A DNA stretch of 64,000 bases from Actinosynnema sp. ALI-1.44 (GCF_001984155.1 NZ_MTQO01000046.1:186001-250000); one strand, 5' to 3'. Counted from the stretch's first letter, positions 1 to 8,009 are shown. The notes: generated by a model not told the origin, from the sequence alone. A program made the numbers and translations.

Positions 1-125
1 CCGTTCGGGCTTAGCAGGTACTGGATCCAGGAGTTGAGTTCCGCTGCGGCGGTGGCCAGTTCCGGGTCCACGGCGGGATCGATGCCGGCCACGGCCACCG
101 GCCCGTGACCTGGGGGCAGTGTCAT
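1..125 (-). CDS. 5' end of an unidentified protein, cut by window edge
   Basis: An open frame on the minus strand starts with ATG at 123-125 and runs off the left edge after about 41 codons (MTLPPGHGPVAVAGI...). Its start overlaps the TGA stop of the upstream gene as ATGA, which is typical of translational coupling, so it is probably the second gene of a two-gene operon. The visible part has no recognisable domain. A small secreted-substrate or immunity partner of the upstream ESX/WXG-like protein is possible but only a guess from context. Confidence 0.55.
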   Translation of the reverse strand, partial: MTLPPGHGPVAVAGIDPAVDPELATAAAELNSWIQYLLSPN

Positions 126-532
126 CGTTCAGTGCCCATTCCGTCGATCTGATTCTCGATCGACCGGAACCGGTTCGCGATCACCCGGTCGGTCTCCACA
201 GCGTGGTCAATGATCTGGAGCAACGCCGTCTGGTAGCCCAGCAACGAACTCGCGAGCTCAGCCTGGTCCGACGCCAACTGGCGCAGTTGCCATTCCACCG
301 TGTTGAGGAACGAACTGCTCGCCGAGCGGACATCGCCGTTGCCGACCCCGCCGAACCACCCCGCCGACTGGCTCGCGTGCGCGGCCTGGATTTCGTCGTG
401 CGCCGCCGTGTACTTGCCGTTGAGCCCGTCCAGTTTCTGCACGACCGGCGCCAGCAGAAAGGTGATCTTGCGTCGCATGCCGTCCGGGTCGATCGCGAAG
501 TCCGGTGGCCTGCCAGTATCCGGTGTGGTCAT
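122..532 (-). CDS. small WXG100/ESX-like helical protein
   Basis: This 136-residue protein has no signal peptide or membrane segment. It is mostly alpha-helical, with a Trp-Phe-Gly-Gly turn near residues 59-62 between two long helices, the layout of WXG100/ESX secretion substrates and related DUF2580-type actinobacterial proteins. ESX substrates are small helical hairpins exported by type VII secretion. The start ATG at 532 has a strong GAGGAGG-type ribosome site about 7 nt upstream. The stop overlaps the next start (ATGA), so both genes are probably co-expressed. Family assignment rests on fold-like features, not a clear signature, and no secretion machinery is visible in the window. Confidence 0.6.
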   Translation of the reverse strand: MTTPDTGRPPDFAIDPDGMRRKITFLLAPVVQKLDGLNGKYTAAHDEIQAAHASQSAGWFGGVGNGDVRSASSSFLNTVEWQLRQLASDQAELASSLLGYQTALLQIIDHAVETDRVIANRFRSIENQIDGMGTER

Positions 533-709
533 CGTGACTCCCCTCCTCGTGTGCGTCCGTCACGGGCGCGTCGCACATCGTGACAGAAACCCATCGCGGG
601 CCGTAGCGGATTCACTACCAATGGACACGACCGGCCCAACAGAGTCGCGCTACGCATCCCCACCACCCACCTGACAGCACATGCCGGGTATCACCCGCAG
701 GATGGCGGC

Positions 710-1096
710 ATGCACATCACGGCGAAGTTCGAGATCACCGGCTGGGACCAGGTCACCTACGACGAACCCACCGACGGCCCGCCGCTCGGCGAGGCCACCA
801 TCACCAAGGCCTACACCGGCGCGCTGGACGGCACCGGGCACGTGCGGATGCTGGCCTGCCAGACCGGCGACGGCCCCACCGACGGCGCCGGGTACATGGC
901 CCAGGAACGCGTCATCGGGTCACTCGAGGGGAAAACCGGTACGTTCGTGCTGCAGCACGGCGCGTGCGGCGGTCCGGACGGCACCGAGCAGTACGGGTTC
1001 ATCGTGCCCAACACCGGCACGGGGGAGTTGACCGCGCTCACCGGCACCTGCCGGGTCCAGCACGGCGAGATCACCTTGGACTACCGGCTGGGCTGA
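710..1096 (+). CDS. DUF3224 family protein
   Basis: The 128-residue product matches the DUF3224 pattern: an N-terminal segment ending in an acid-rich turn, a central stretch with LEGKTGTFVLQHGA, then the GTGELTALTGT segment and a final beta strand. DUF3224 proteins are small beta-barrels related to allene-oxide-cyclase-like folds, and their biochemical role is unknown. It stands alone; the next gene downstream has its own operator region. Nothing links it functionally to the neighbours. Confidence 0.8.
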   Translation: MHITAKFEITGWDQVTYDEPTDGPPLGEATITKAYTGALDGTGHVRMLACQTGDGPTDGAGYMAQERVIGSLEGKTGTFVLQHGACGGPDGTEQYGFIVPNTGTGELTALTGTCRVQHGEITLDYRLG

Positions 1097-1125
1097 GCAC
1101 ACCGGGCGACGCCGACCACCCCCGG

Positions 1126-1177
1126 ATTGGTATTTCTATACCGCCCAGTGCTACTGTGCCGGTATAGAAATACCAAT
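1126..1177. promoter_or_regulatory. paired palindromic operator upstream of map
   Basis: A perfect 17-bp inverted repeat (1126-1142 and 1161-1177) flanks an 18-bp spacer. Each arm contains its own palindrome of the form GGTAT-N4-ATACC (1129-1142 and 1161-1174), centres 32 bp apart, i.e. about three helical turns. This is the appearance of two TetR-type operator sites, 14 bp before the methionine aminopeptidase start. No regulator gene lies next to it, so the regulator probably acts in trans. Confidence 0.7.
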
Positions 1178-1191
1178 GCTGAGGGGTCGTC

Positions 1192-2007
1192 GTGATCGAA
1201 CTGAAGACGCCTGCGGAGATCGGCCGCATGCACGTCGCCGGGCGTTTCGTCGCCGAGGTGCTCACCGAGGTCGCCGACCTCGCCGACGTGGGCGTCAACC
1301 TCCTCGACCTCGAACGCCACGCGCGGGACATGATCACCCGGCGCGGCGCGGACTCCTGCTATTGGGACTACGCGCCGTCCTTCGGGCGGGGCCCGTTCCG
1401 CAACGTCATCTGCCTGTCGGTCAACGACGCCGTCCTGCACGGCTTGCCGCACGACTACACGCTGCGTGACGGCGACGTGCTCACCGCGGACCTCGCGGTC
1501 GGTATCGACGGCTGGGTCGCGGACTCCGCGCGGACCGTCGTGGTGGGCGCCGCCGCCGAGGAGGACCTGCGGATCATCCGCGCCACCGAAGAGGCGCTGG
1601 AGGCGGCGATCGCGGCCGCGCGGCCCGGCAACCGCCTGGGTGACATCTCCGCGGCGATCTCGGCGGTCGCCCGCGACCACGGCTACCCGGTCAACGACGA
1701 GTTCGGCGGCCACGGCATCGGCCGCACCATGCACGAGGCGCCGCACGTGTCCAACGTCGGCCGGGCCGGGCGCGGCCTGACACTCCGGCCGGGCCTGACC
1801 CTCGCGCTCGAACCCTGGTTCGCCCGCACGACCGACCGGATCGTCTACGACGACGACGGCTGGACCATCCGGTCGGCCGACGGCTCCCGCACCGCCCACT
1901 CCGAACACACCGTCGCCATCACCGAGGACGCCGCCCTGGTGCTCACCCGCCGCGAGTCCGAGGTCCCGGCCACGCGAGCGGTGACCCCGCTCAGCTGGCC
2001 GGGGTGA
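1192..2007 (+). CDS. map: type I methionine aminopeptidase
   Basis: Methionine aminopeptidase removes the initiator Met from nascent proteins in the cytosol using two metal ions. The 271-residue pita-bread protein shows the five metal ligands as D100, D111, H174 (in FGGHGIG), E207 (in LALEPWF) and E238 (in SEHT), plus substrate-binding H83. The start is GTG at 1192 with GAGGGG about 5 nt upstream. Actinobacteria commonly carry two or three map genes. This one sits alone, away from the secY-adk-map cluster, behind a paired palindromic operator, so it is probably a conditionally expressed accessory copy. Its 3' end overlaps the convergent NmrA-like gene by 17 bp. Confidence 0.9.
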   Translation: MIELKTPAEIGRMHVAGRFVAEVLTEVADLADVGVNLLDLERHARDMITRRGADSCYWDYAPSFGRGPFRNVICLSVNDAVLHGLPHDYTLRDGDVLTADLAVGIDGWVADSARTVVVGAAAEEDLRIIRATEEALEAAIAAARPGNRLGDISAAISAVARDHGYPVNDEFGGHGIGRTMHEAPHVSNVGRAGRGLTLRPGLTLALEPWFARTTDRIVYDDDGWTIRSADGSRTAHSEHTVAITEDAALVLTRRESEVPATRAVTPLSWPG

Positions 2008-2842
2008 AGTCGGCGGCGTGGTCGAGCGCCCACCGCGCGAACGTGCGGTACGGCCTGCCGGTGACCGCTTCGAAGTCCGGTGAGACGGTGAACTGGTAGT
2101 CGGAGAAGTCGTCGGCCTCAGCGCCTTCGTAGCCGCCGAGGCCGACCAGGTAGCGGGCCGACTCCTCCGGCCACCCCACGCTCACGTAATACTCGAGCGC
2201 CTCCTGTCGCGACACCGTCGTGAACGTCAGCTCACGGCCGATCGCCGCACCGATGTCGGCGGCCATCGCGCGCTGGGTCAGCTGCGCGGGCCCGGTCAGC
2301 GTGTACGCCCGGCCCGCGTGGCCGTCTTGCAGCAACGCCGCCACCGCCACCTCGGCGATGTCCCGCTCGTGAATCGGCTGGCCGTACTCGTCCGGCTCCG
2401 GGTGCACGATCGTGCCGTCCGCGCGGATCGACGGCCCCCACAGGTCGATCTTGTTCGTCGCGAACTCACCCGGCCGCACGTGCGTCCACTCCACCCCGGA
2501 CGCCTCGACCGCCTGCTCGACCGGCAGGTGATAGGTGGTGTCGTAACCATGGGTCACCGCGCCCGAGGACAACACCACGATCCGCCGCACCCCGGCCTTC
2601 GCCGCGACGTCCACGACGTCACGCACATCCGGGGAGGGCACGAACAGGAACAGCTTCTCCACCCCGTCGAACGGGATGTCATCCGGCGCGCCGAGATCAC
2701 CGCGCGCCACCTCCACGCCTTCGCCGAACACCGCCGCAGCCGGATCGCGCGTCATCGCCCGCACCCGCGCACCGGCCTCGGCCAGTCCGCGCACCACGTG
2801 CCGCCCGACGTTGCCCGTCGCCCCGGTCACCAGGATTGTCAT
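1991..2842 (-). CDS. NmrA-like NAD(P)-binding oxidoreductase
   Basis: The 283-residue protein starts MTILVTGATGNVGRHVV, a Rossmann GxxGxxG dinucleotide motif at its extreme N-terminus, and continues as an NmrA/atypical SDR with strand-helix repeats (VVLSSGAV around residue 90). The family contains NADPH-dependent quinone or azo reductases and redox sensors; the substrate here cannot be read. The start at 2842 is chosen because it puts the Rossmann motif at the N-terminus; longer upstream translation is only readthrough of the preceding gene's other frame. The ATG overlaps the TetR stop as TGATG, so the pair is a translationally coupled operon, and the TetR protein probably controls this enzyme. 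Confidence 0.88.
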   Translation of the reverse strand: MTILVTGATGNVGRHVVRGLAEAGARVRAMTRDPAAAVFGEGVEVARGDLGAPDDIPFDGVEKLFLFVPSPDVRDVVDVAAKAGVRRIVVLSSGAVTHGYDTTYHLPVEQAVEASGVEWTHVRPGEFATNKIDLWGPSIRADGTIVHPEPDEYGQPIHERDIAEVAVAALLQDGHAGRAYTLTGPAQLTQRAMAADIGAAIGRELTFTTVSRQEALEYYVSVGWPEESARYLVGLGGYEGAEADDFSDYQFTVSPDFEAVTGRPYRTFARWALDHAADFTPAS

Positions 2843-3600
2843 CACAAGCCCCCTTCGATCCCGTCCAGCATCCTGTCCAGCCCGTAGTCGAACGCCGTGC
2901 GCGCGGCGTCGGCGAGCGTGCCCTGCACCTCGTAGGCCCCGGCGTGCCACAGGCTCGTCATCACCGGGTACCGCTCCGGGTCGAAGTAGTCGTCCCAGAA
3001 CGTCTGCCGCGCGCGCCACCAGGAATCACTGGACTCGCCGGTGGCCGCCGCCAGCCGCTGGTCGTCCACTTCGGACGCGGCGGCGCCGTGCACGAACTCC
3101 TCGATGGCCCTGTGTGCCATCGGGATTTGGTGCGGTCGCAGTCCGGCGGCGGTGAGCGCGGCGAGCACGAACTCCTCCCCGGCCATCAACCCCGGCCCGA
3201 GCGGCGGGCGTGCCATCGAGACGTCCCGCATCCACGGGTGCGCGTGGTAGACCGCGCGAGTGCGGTCCGCGTAGTGCTTGATCCGCTCCCGCCAGGTCCC
3301 CGCCGCCACGAGATCGCGTTCGCGCAGCACCCAGTCGGCCATCAGGTCGACCAGTTCCGACTTGCCGGGCACGTGCGTGTACAGCGACATCGTGCCCACG
3401 TCCAGTTCGTGGGCCACGCGGGCCATCGACATGGCGCCCAGGCCCTCGCGGTCGGCCACCGCGACCGCCGCCGTGACGATCTGGTCGACGGTCACCTTCG
3501 GCTTGCGGCCGAGCTTCGGCGACGGCGGCGTGCGCCACAACAACGCGAGGGTCCTGGCGGCGTCCGCGCCGCCGCTGCGTTCGACGGCCACCCTGCCCAC
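2842..3600 (-). CDS. TetR family regulator with TetR_C-type ligand domain
   Basis: The helix-turn-helix lies at about residues 34-80 (VTVDQIVTAAVAVADREG...ARVAHELDVGTMSLYTHVPGKSEL), followed by a TetR/AcrR C-terminal ligand domain, total about 252 residues. Such proteins repress nearby genes until a small ligand binds. A GTG at 3600 gives the full frame; a second GTG three codons in (3591) has a better ribosome site, so the start is uncertain. Two copies of a CCGTA-N5-TACGG palindrome lie immediately upstream, which suggests autoregulation of this TetR-oxidoreductase operon. Confidence 0.88.
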   Translation of the reverse strand: MGRVAVERSGGADAARTLALLWRTPPSPKLGRKPKVTVDQIVTAAVAVADREGLGAMSMARVAHELDVGTMSLYTHVPGKSELVDLMADWVLRERDLVAAGTWRERIKHYADRTRAVYHAHPWMRDVSMARPPLGPGLMAGEEFVLAALTAAGLRPHQIPMAHRAIEEFVHGAAASEVDDQRLAAATGESSDSWWRARQTFWDDYFDPERYPVMTSLWHAGAYEVQGTLADAARTAFDYGLDRMLDGIEGGL

Positions 3601-3604
3601 CCCA

Positions 3605-3645
3605 TTTCCGTATCTCGTACGGAAACAATACCGTACGTACTACGG
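3605..3645. promoter_or_regulatory. two TetR-type operator palindromes
   Basis: The first site, 3605-3625, is TTTCCGTA, five bases, TACGGAAA, a perfect palindrome. The second, 3631-3645, is CCGTA, five bases, TACGG. The centres are 23 bp apart. Both share the core CCGTA-N5-TACGG and sit just upstream of the TetR gene start at 3600, so they are the likely binding sites of that repressor. They also lie beyond the 3' end of the SDR gene, which has its own operator. Confidence 0.75.
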
Positions 3646-3655
3646 AAATGAGAAA

Positions 3656-4483
3656 TCAGGCTACGTCGACGACTTCGTGCAGCTGCAGCCTGCGGTTGAA
3701 CCCGCGCGTGATCCGCGCGACGGCGGGCCGGGGCAGCAGCCGCGCGGGCCACGTCAGCGCCCGGTACAGCCACCGGCCGGGGTAGGACACCGCGCGGCGC
3801 CGGGCGTAGTCATCGAGGGTTCGGGCGGCGATCATCTCCGGGGTGTCGGCCCGGCGGGGATCGATCTCGGCCGAGATGCCGTCGAAGAACCCGGTCGCGA
3901 TCGGCCCGGGATGCGCGGCCATCACGTGCACGCCGGTTCCGCGCAGTTCCTCGGCCAGCGCCTCGGTGAACGACAGCACGAACGCCTTGGTCGCGGCGTA
4001 GCTGGCCTGGTACGGCAGCGGCTGGAACGCCGCGGTGGACGAGACGTTGATGATCCCGCCCCGGCCGCGGGCGACCAGGCCGGCCCCGAGCGCGTGGGTC
4101 AGCGCGAGCAGGCCGTCGACGTTCAGCGCGACCGACCGCAGCTGCGGGTCGAGCGGACGGGTGAGAAACGGGCCCGCGTCGCCCGCGCCCGCGTTGTTGA
4201 CCAGCAGGTCGACCTCCAGACCGCGCTCGCGCAGCTCCCGCACGATCCGCCCCGGGCCCTCCGGTGTGGCCAGGTCGCCGACGAGCACCTCGGGGTCCGC
4301 CGCGGCGTCCCCCTGGCGGATCTGCGCCGCGAGGTGCCGCAGGGCCGTCTCCGAGCGGGCCAGCAGGATCACCCGGGCTCCCCGCCGGGCCAGCTCCAGC
4401 GCGTACGCCCGGCCCAGGCCCTTGGACGCGCCGGTGACCAGCGCGGTCACCCTGTCATAGCCGTGGTCCACCACAACCTCCAT
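3656..4483 (-). CDS. short-chain dehydrogenase/reductase
   Basis: A 275-residue classical SDR. The Rossmann cofactor motif TGASKGLGRA is near residue 16, the NNAGAG motif near 95, the catalytic Ser in NVSSTAAF and the YxxxK motif as YAATK (residues about 155-159). The C-terminal tail is longer and basic. It is probably a membrane-associated acyl or steroid-like ketoreductase, but the substrate is unknown. ATG at 4483 was chosen; translation from further upstream would pass through the MarR operator. It is divergent from the MarR gene with two palindromic sites between them, so it is probably the MarR target. Confidence 0.9.
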   Translation of the reverse strand: MEVVVDHGYDRVTALVTGASKGLGRAYALELARRGARVILLARSETALRHLAAQIRQGDAAADPEVLVGDLATPEGPGRIVRELRERGLEVDLLVNNAGAGDAGPFLTRPLDPQLRSVALNVDGLLALTHALGAGLVARGRGGIINVSSTAAFQPLPYQASYAATKAFVLSFTEALAEELRGTGVHVMAAHPGPIATGFFDGISAEIDPRRADTPEMIAARTLDDYARRRAVSYPGRWLYRALTWPARLLPRPAVARITRGFNRRLQLHEVVDVA

Positions 4484-4487
4484 ACGC

Positions 4488-4535
4488 TTCGAGTCTCGAA
4501 CTACCTCGACGGTAGCAGATAGTTCGAGACTCGAA
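4488..4535. promoter_or_regulatory. paired MarR operator between divergent genes
   Basis: A perfect 16-bp inverted repeat (4488-4503 and 4520-4535) whose arms each contain the palindrome TTCGAG-N-CTCGAA (4488-4500 and 4523-4535), centres 35 bp apart. It fills the gap between the divergent SDR and MarR starts. The paired 13-bp palindromes are consistent with two MarR dimer sites controlling both promoters. Confidence 0.8.
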
Positions 4536-4555
4536 ACACCAGTAGGATGGGGGGC

Positions 4556-5041
4556 ATGGCCGAACCCCCGGCGGCATCCACAGCGACATCTACAGCGACA
4601 TCCACAGCGACATCCACAGGGGCATCCCTGGCGGCGCTCACCGGCGCACTCGCGGCGACCCACGACATCTGGATGCGGACCACCGACCAGCTCGGTCCCG
4701 CGCTGGCCCGGCACCAGCTGACCCCGGCGACGTTCCAGGCGCTGTGGGTGATCGACCCGGCCGAACCGCCGCCGTCGATGAAGGTGATGACCGAGCGGCT
4801 GTACTGCAACGCCCCGAACCTCACGTTCCTCACCAACCAGCTGGCCGACCGGGGCCTGGTGCAACGCGGCGTCGACCCGGCCGACCGCCGCGCACGCGTG
4901 CTGGTCCTGACCGACAAAGGGCGCGACGTCCGCGCGGACCTCGTCCGCGTCGCGGTGGAGAACACACCACTGGCGGCGCTGAGCGCCGAGGAACTGCGGC
5001 AGCTGACCGCTCTGCTGACCCGCGCCGTCCGATCGGCCTGA
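4556..5041 (+). CDS. MarR family transcriptional regulator
   Basis: About 161 residues with a winged helix at residues about 55-120: MKVMTERLYCNAPNLTFLTNQLADRGLVQR, then the wing DPADRRARVLVLTDKGRDV, the typical MarR signature. MarR proteins are dimeric repressors that respond to phenolic or oxidant ligands. ATG at 4556 has a purine-rich ribosome site; ATG at 4547 is an alternative three codons earlier. The N-terminal tail is an unusual Ser-Thr-Ala repeat (STATSTATSTATST) encoded by 12-bp tandem DNA repeats, probably disordered. It is divergent from the SDR gene, with paired operators between. Confidence 0.9.
   Translation: MAEPPAASTATSTATSTATSTGASLAALTGALAATHDIWMRTTDQLGPALARHQLTPATFQALWVIDPAEPPPSMKVMTERLYCNAPNLTFLTNQLADRGLVQRGVDPADRRARVLVLTDKGRDVRADLVRVAVENTPLAALSAEELRQLTALLTRAVRSA
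4575..4622 (+). repeat. four 12-bp tandem repeats in the marR 5' end
   Basis: Four near-identical units of CATCCACAGCGA run head to tail at 4575, 4587, 4599 and 4611; unit two has one T change and unit four ends in GGGG. They stay in frame and encode the Ser-Thr-Ala tail. Length variation between strains would change the tail without breaking the protein. Confidence 0.85.
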
Positions 5042-5059
5042 CCGCCCGGTCAGCCGATC
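5031..5059. terminator. hairpin between convergent marR and LD-carboxypeptidase genes
   Basis: GATCGG, one unpaired C, then CTGACCG can pair with CGGTCAG followed by CCGATC across a two-base loop, giving a 13-bp stem with a single bulge. It overlaps the marR stop codon and lies between two convergent genes, so a bidirectional terminator is likely, although there is no T-tract. A 13-bp direct repeat (CCGGTCAGGTCAC-like) follows. Confidence 0.55.
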
Positions 5060-5074
5060 GGTCAGGTCACCCGG

Positions 5075-5983
5075 TCAGGTCACGGGGCCGAGCGCGGGCT
5101 CCAGGATCGTCAACGTCCCGTTGTCGGCGTCCAACTCGGCCTGCACCCCCAGCGGCACGGTCAGCTGCGCCGGGCAGTGCCCGAACCCCAGCTCCCACAC
5201 CGTGGGGATCCCCAGCGACCCCACCAGGTCGTGCAGGATCGCCTCCACCACCTCCGCGGAACCGCAGTCGGTCCACGACCCGAGCGCGATCCCGTTCACC
5301 CCGGTGAACCAGCCCGCGCGCAGCAGCGCCGTGAGGATCCGGTCCAGCCGGTAGGTGTCCTCGGTGACGTCCTCCAGCAGCAGGATCGCCTCCCGCGGCG
5401 GCGGGGAGAACCCCAGCAGGCTCGCGTTGCCGCCGACCACCACGCCCCGGGCGACGCCGTGCACCATGGTCGCGCTGTCCGGGCCGGTCAGCACCCGCAC
5501 CGATTCCGGCTCGAACAGCGTCCGCCGGAAATGCTCCCGCGCGGCGGTGTCGTTGACGAACGCGTCGGTGCCCACCATCGGCGCGAACAGCGTCGCCACG
5601 TTCAGGTGCTGGGCGAACGCCTCGTGCAGCACGGTGATGTCGCTCGACCCGGCGAACACCTTCGGCCGCGCCGCGGCCATCGCGTCCCAGTCCAGCAGAT
5701 CGGTCATGCGCAGCGTGCCGTAGCCGCCGCGCACGCAGAACACCGCGTCCACCTGCGGGTCACACCACGCTTGCTGCAGGTCCGCGGCCCGGTCGGAGTC
5801 CGTCCCGGCCAGGTAGGGCAGCCGCGGGTGCCGGTCGGTGACGTGCTTGGCGACCTCGACCGCCAGCCCCCACGACTCCAGGTGCTTGATCCCCGCCGCC
5901 AGCAACGCCGGGGAGACCGGGCCCGAGGGGGCGACCAGGACGACACGAGAGCCCGGCCGCAGCCGGGCGGGGTGGATCTTCAC
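5075..5983 (-). CDS. LD-carboxypeptidase (peptidase S66)
   Basis: S66 peptidases cut the L-D bond in murein tetrapeptides during peptidoglycan recycling; some members process peptide antibiotics such as microcin C7. The 302-residue protein has the S66 catalytic triad: Ser114 in AGSSDIT, Glu204 in LLLEDVTEDTYRLDR and His269 in FGHCP. Length is normal for the family. The GTG start at 5983 overlaps the stop of the S9 peptidase gene as GTGA, so the two are translationally coupled. Pairing with a prolyl-oligopeptidase-type enzyme suggests joint peptide or muropeptide breakdown. There is no signal peptide, so it is probably cytosolic. Confidence 0.92.
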   Translation of the reverse strand: MKIHPARLRPGSRVVLVAPSGPVSPALLAAGIKHLESWGLAVEVAKHVTDRHPRLPYLAGTDSDRAADLQQAWCDPQVDAVFCVRGGYGTLRMTDLLDWDAMAAARPKVFAGSSDITVLHEAFAQHLNVATLFAPMVGTDAFVNDTAAREHFRRTLFEPESVRVLTGPDSATMVHGVARGVVVGGNASLLGFSPPPREAILLLEDVTEDTYRLDRILTALLRAGWFTGVNGIALGSWTDCGSAEVVEAILHDLVGSLGIPTVWELGFGHCPAQLTVPLGVQAELDADNGTLTILEPALGPVT

Positions 5984-7890
5984 ACGCGCAACTCTAGGGC
6001 GGGCACGTCGGGCGGCGTGAACCCGAACACCTGGCCGTAGAACGACACCTGCGCCTCCAGGGCCGTGCGCTGGGTCTCGGCCTTGCGGAACCCGTGCTGC
6101 TCACCGGCGAAGGTCAGGTACGCGTGCGGGATGCCGCCGCCCGACAGCGACGCCACGAACCGGTCCGCCTGCTCCGGCGGGCAGATCCGGTCCTCCAGGC
6201 CCTGCATCAGCAGCACCGGCCCGGCCAGCTGGTCGACCCGGTGGATCGGCGACCGCTCGGCGTAGCGCTGCCGCTGCTGCGGCCACGGCCCCACCAGGCC
6301 TTCCAGGTACCGCGACTCGAAGTCGTGCACCTCGCCGCCCTCGGCGGTCCAGCCCGCCAGGTCCAGGATCGGGTAGAGGATCGTGGCGCACGCGTACACG
6401 CGGGTGCTGGTGATCGACGCCGCCGAGGTCCAGCCGCCCGCGCTGCCGCCCATGATCGCCAGCCGCGCCGGGTCGGCGACGCCTTCCTCGGCCAGTGCCA
6501 GCGCGACCGTGGCGCAGTCGTCCACGTCGACCACGCCCCACTGCTCGTTGAGCGACTCGCGAAACGCCCGCCCGTAGCCGGTCGACCCGCCGTAGTTCAC
6601 CGCGACCACACCGATGCCGCGGCTGGTCAGGTAGGCGACGTCCAGGTTCACCGTCGGCGTGTACTTGCCGGTCGGGCCGCCGTGCACGTACACCACGAAC
6701 GGCGGCTTTTCCCCGTCGGGCGCCGTGTAGCCGGGATTGGTCGGCGGGTACACGTACGCCGGGACCTTGCCGAACACGCGTTCCCGCGGCTGCGGCAGCA
6801 GTGCCGGGTCGAACGGCGGGACCTGCGGCGAATACGTGGTCACCTCGCCCCGCGACAGGTCCAGGCCGACCACCGCCACCGGCAGGGACGCGCTGCCCGC
6901 CGCCGAGTACAGCACACCGTCGGCCGCGACCAGGTCCGGGCGCCACGCCGTGAGGTCGGTGTCGACGTCGGTGACGGTGCGGCTGCGTTCGTCCAGGATC
7001 GCCAACTGCCCGCCGGAGCGCAGCACCGCGAACCGGCCCGACCCGAGCGGGGTGAACCAGCGGCATCCCATCCGCCACAACGGGCCGCCCAGTTCCAGGT
7101 CGGCCGGGGCGAGGTTGCGGGAGGTGCCGTCGATGCCGATCCGGTGCAGGTTCCACCAGCCGTCCGGGTCGGTCAGCGCCAGCAGCGACGCGCTGTCCTC
7201 CCACTCGAACTGGCACACCGCCTCCCTCGGCCCGCCCGCCACGACCCGGTGCGGCCCGAACGTGCCGTCGGGCCGGATCGGCGCGACGCACAACTCGGCC
7301 GCGTCCCACGGCATCGCCGGGTGGTCCCAGCCGATCCACGCCGCGTGCCGCCCGTCCGGGCTGTGTTTCGGGCCGGACAGGAAGTGGTGGCTCGCACCCA
7401 GCACCCGCACCTGCCCGCCCGCCAGGGCGACGAGGTCGCGGCGGATGTCGGTCGGCGCGTCGCCGGTCACGGTCTCCCGCACACACCACACCTGCCCGTC
7501 GCGGCCCGCCAGCAGGTCGCCGTAGCGCCAGCCGTGCTCCCGCTCGGGTGCGGGGGTGATCGGCTCGGGGTCGGCGCCGTCCCACCCGGCCTGGTAGACG
7601 CGCTGGTCGGCCCAGTTGGTGAACACGACCCGGTCGGGCAGCACCAGCCACGAGCGGCTGCCGTACTCGTGCAGCCGGTTGCGCACGCTCCACCGCGCGT
7701 CGAGCACCTCGTGGGCGTCGCCGTCGGCGGGCTTGCGCATCAACGCGACCCGGCCGCTCTCGGCCGGTCTGCTCTCGGTCCACCACACGTCGGTGCCGTA
7801 CAGGTCCACCCAGTCCGGGCCTCCGCCCGCTGCCGCGGCCGCCGCCGCGGTGATCGGCGATACCCAGGTCCCGTAGGAAGCGATCTCCAC
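5980..7890 (-). CDS. S9 family (prolyl oligopeptidase-like) peptidase
   Basis: About 636 residues: an N-terminal beta-propeller with repeated WD-like strands (residues about 1-380) followed by an alpha/beta-hydrolase domain. The nucleophile is Ser in MGGSAGGWTS, the acid is Asp in QGLEDRICPP and the base is His in GEQHGF. S9 enzymes cleave short peptides or acylpeptides; it is probably cytosolic as no signal peptide is seen. The start at GTG 7890 is preferred because a GTAGGG ribosome site lies 8 nt upstream and the homologous N-terminus begins VEIASYGTWVSPITA. It is first in an operon with the LD-carboxypeptidase. Confidence 0.9.
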   Translation of the reverse strand: MEIASYGTWVSPITAAAAAAAGGGPDWVDLYGTDVWWTESRPAESGRVALMRKPADGDAHEVLDARWSVRNRLHEYGSRSWLVLPDRVVFTNWADQRVYQAGWDGADPEPITPAPEREHGWRYGDLLAGRDGQVWCVRETVTGDAPTDIRRDLVALAGGQVRVLGASHHFLSGPKHSPDGRHAAWIGWDHPAMPWDAAELCVAPIRPDGTFGPHRVVAGGPREAVCQFEWEDSASLLALTDPDGWWNLHRIGIDGTSRNLAPADLELGGPLWRMGCRWFTPLGSGRFAVLRSGGQLAILDERSRTVTDVDTDLTAWRPDLVAADGVLYSAAGSASLPVAVVGLDLSRGEVTTYSPQVPPFDPALLPQPRERVFGKVPAYVYPPTNPGYTAPDGEKPPFVVYVHGGPTGKYTPTVNLDVAYLTSRGIGVVAVNYGGSTGYGRAFRESLNEQWGVVDVDDCATVALALAEEGVADPARLAIMGGSAGGWTSAASITSTRVYACATILYPILDLAGWTAEGGEVHDFESRYLEGLVGPWPQQRQRYAERSPIHRVDQLAGPVLLMQGLEDRICPPEQADRFVASLSGGGIPHAYLTFAGEQHGFRKAETQRTALEAQVSFYGQVFGFTPPDVPALELRV

Positions 7891-8009
7891 CAGCACGACC
7901 CTACTGGTCGCGCCCCGGCCGGGGCATCGACCGTGAGTCGGATTCACCTCTGACCGGATCCCGCAGGTCGGTGCCTACCGGGGCACGGGCCCGCTCGCTC
8001 GGCCGGGGG

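Noticed and set aside
6094-7953. Long + strand open frame antisense to the S9 peptidase
   Set aside because: Arg/Pro/Gly-rich translation without domains, typical of the antisense frame of a high-GC gene.
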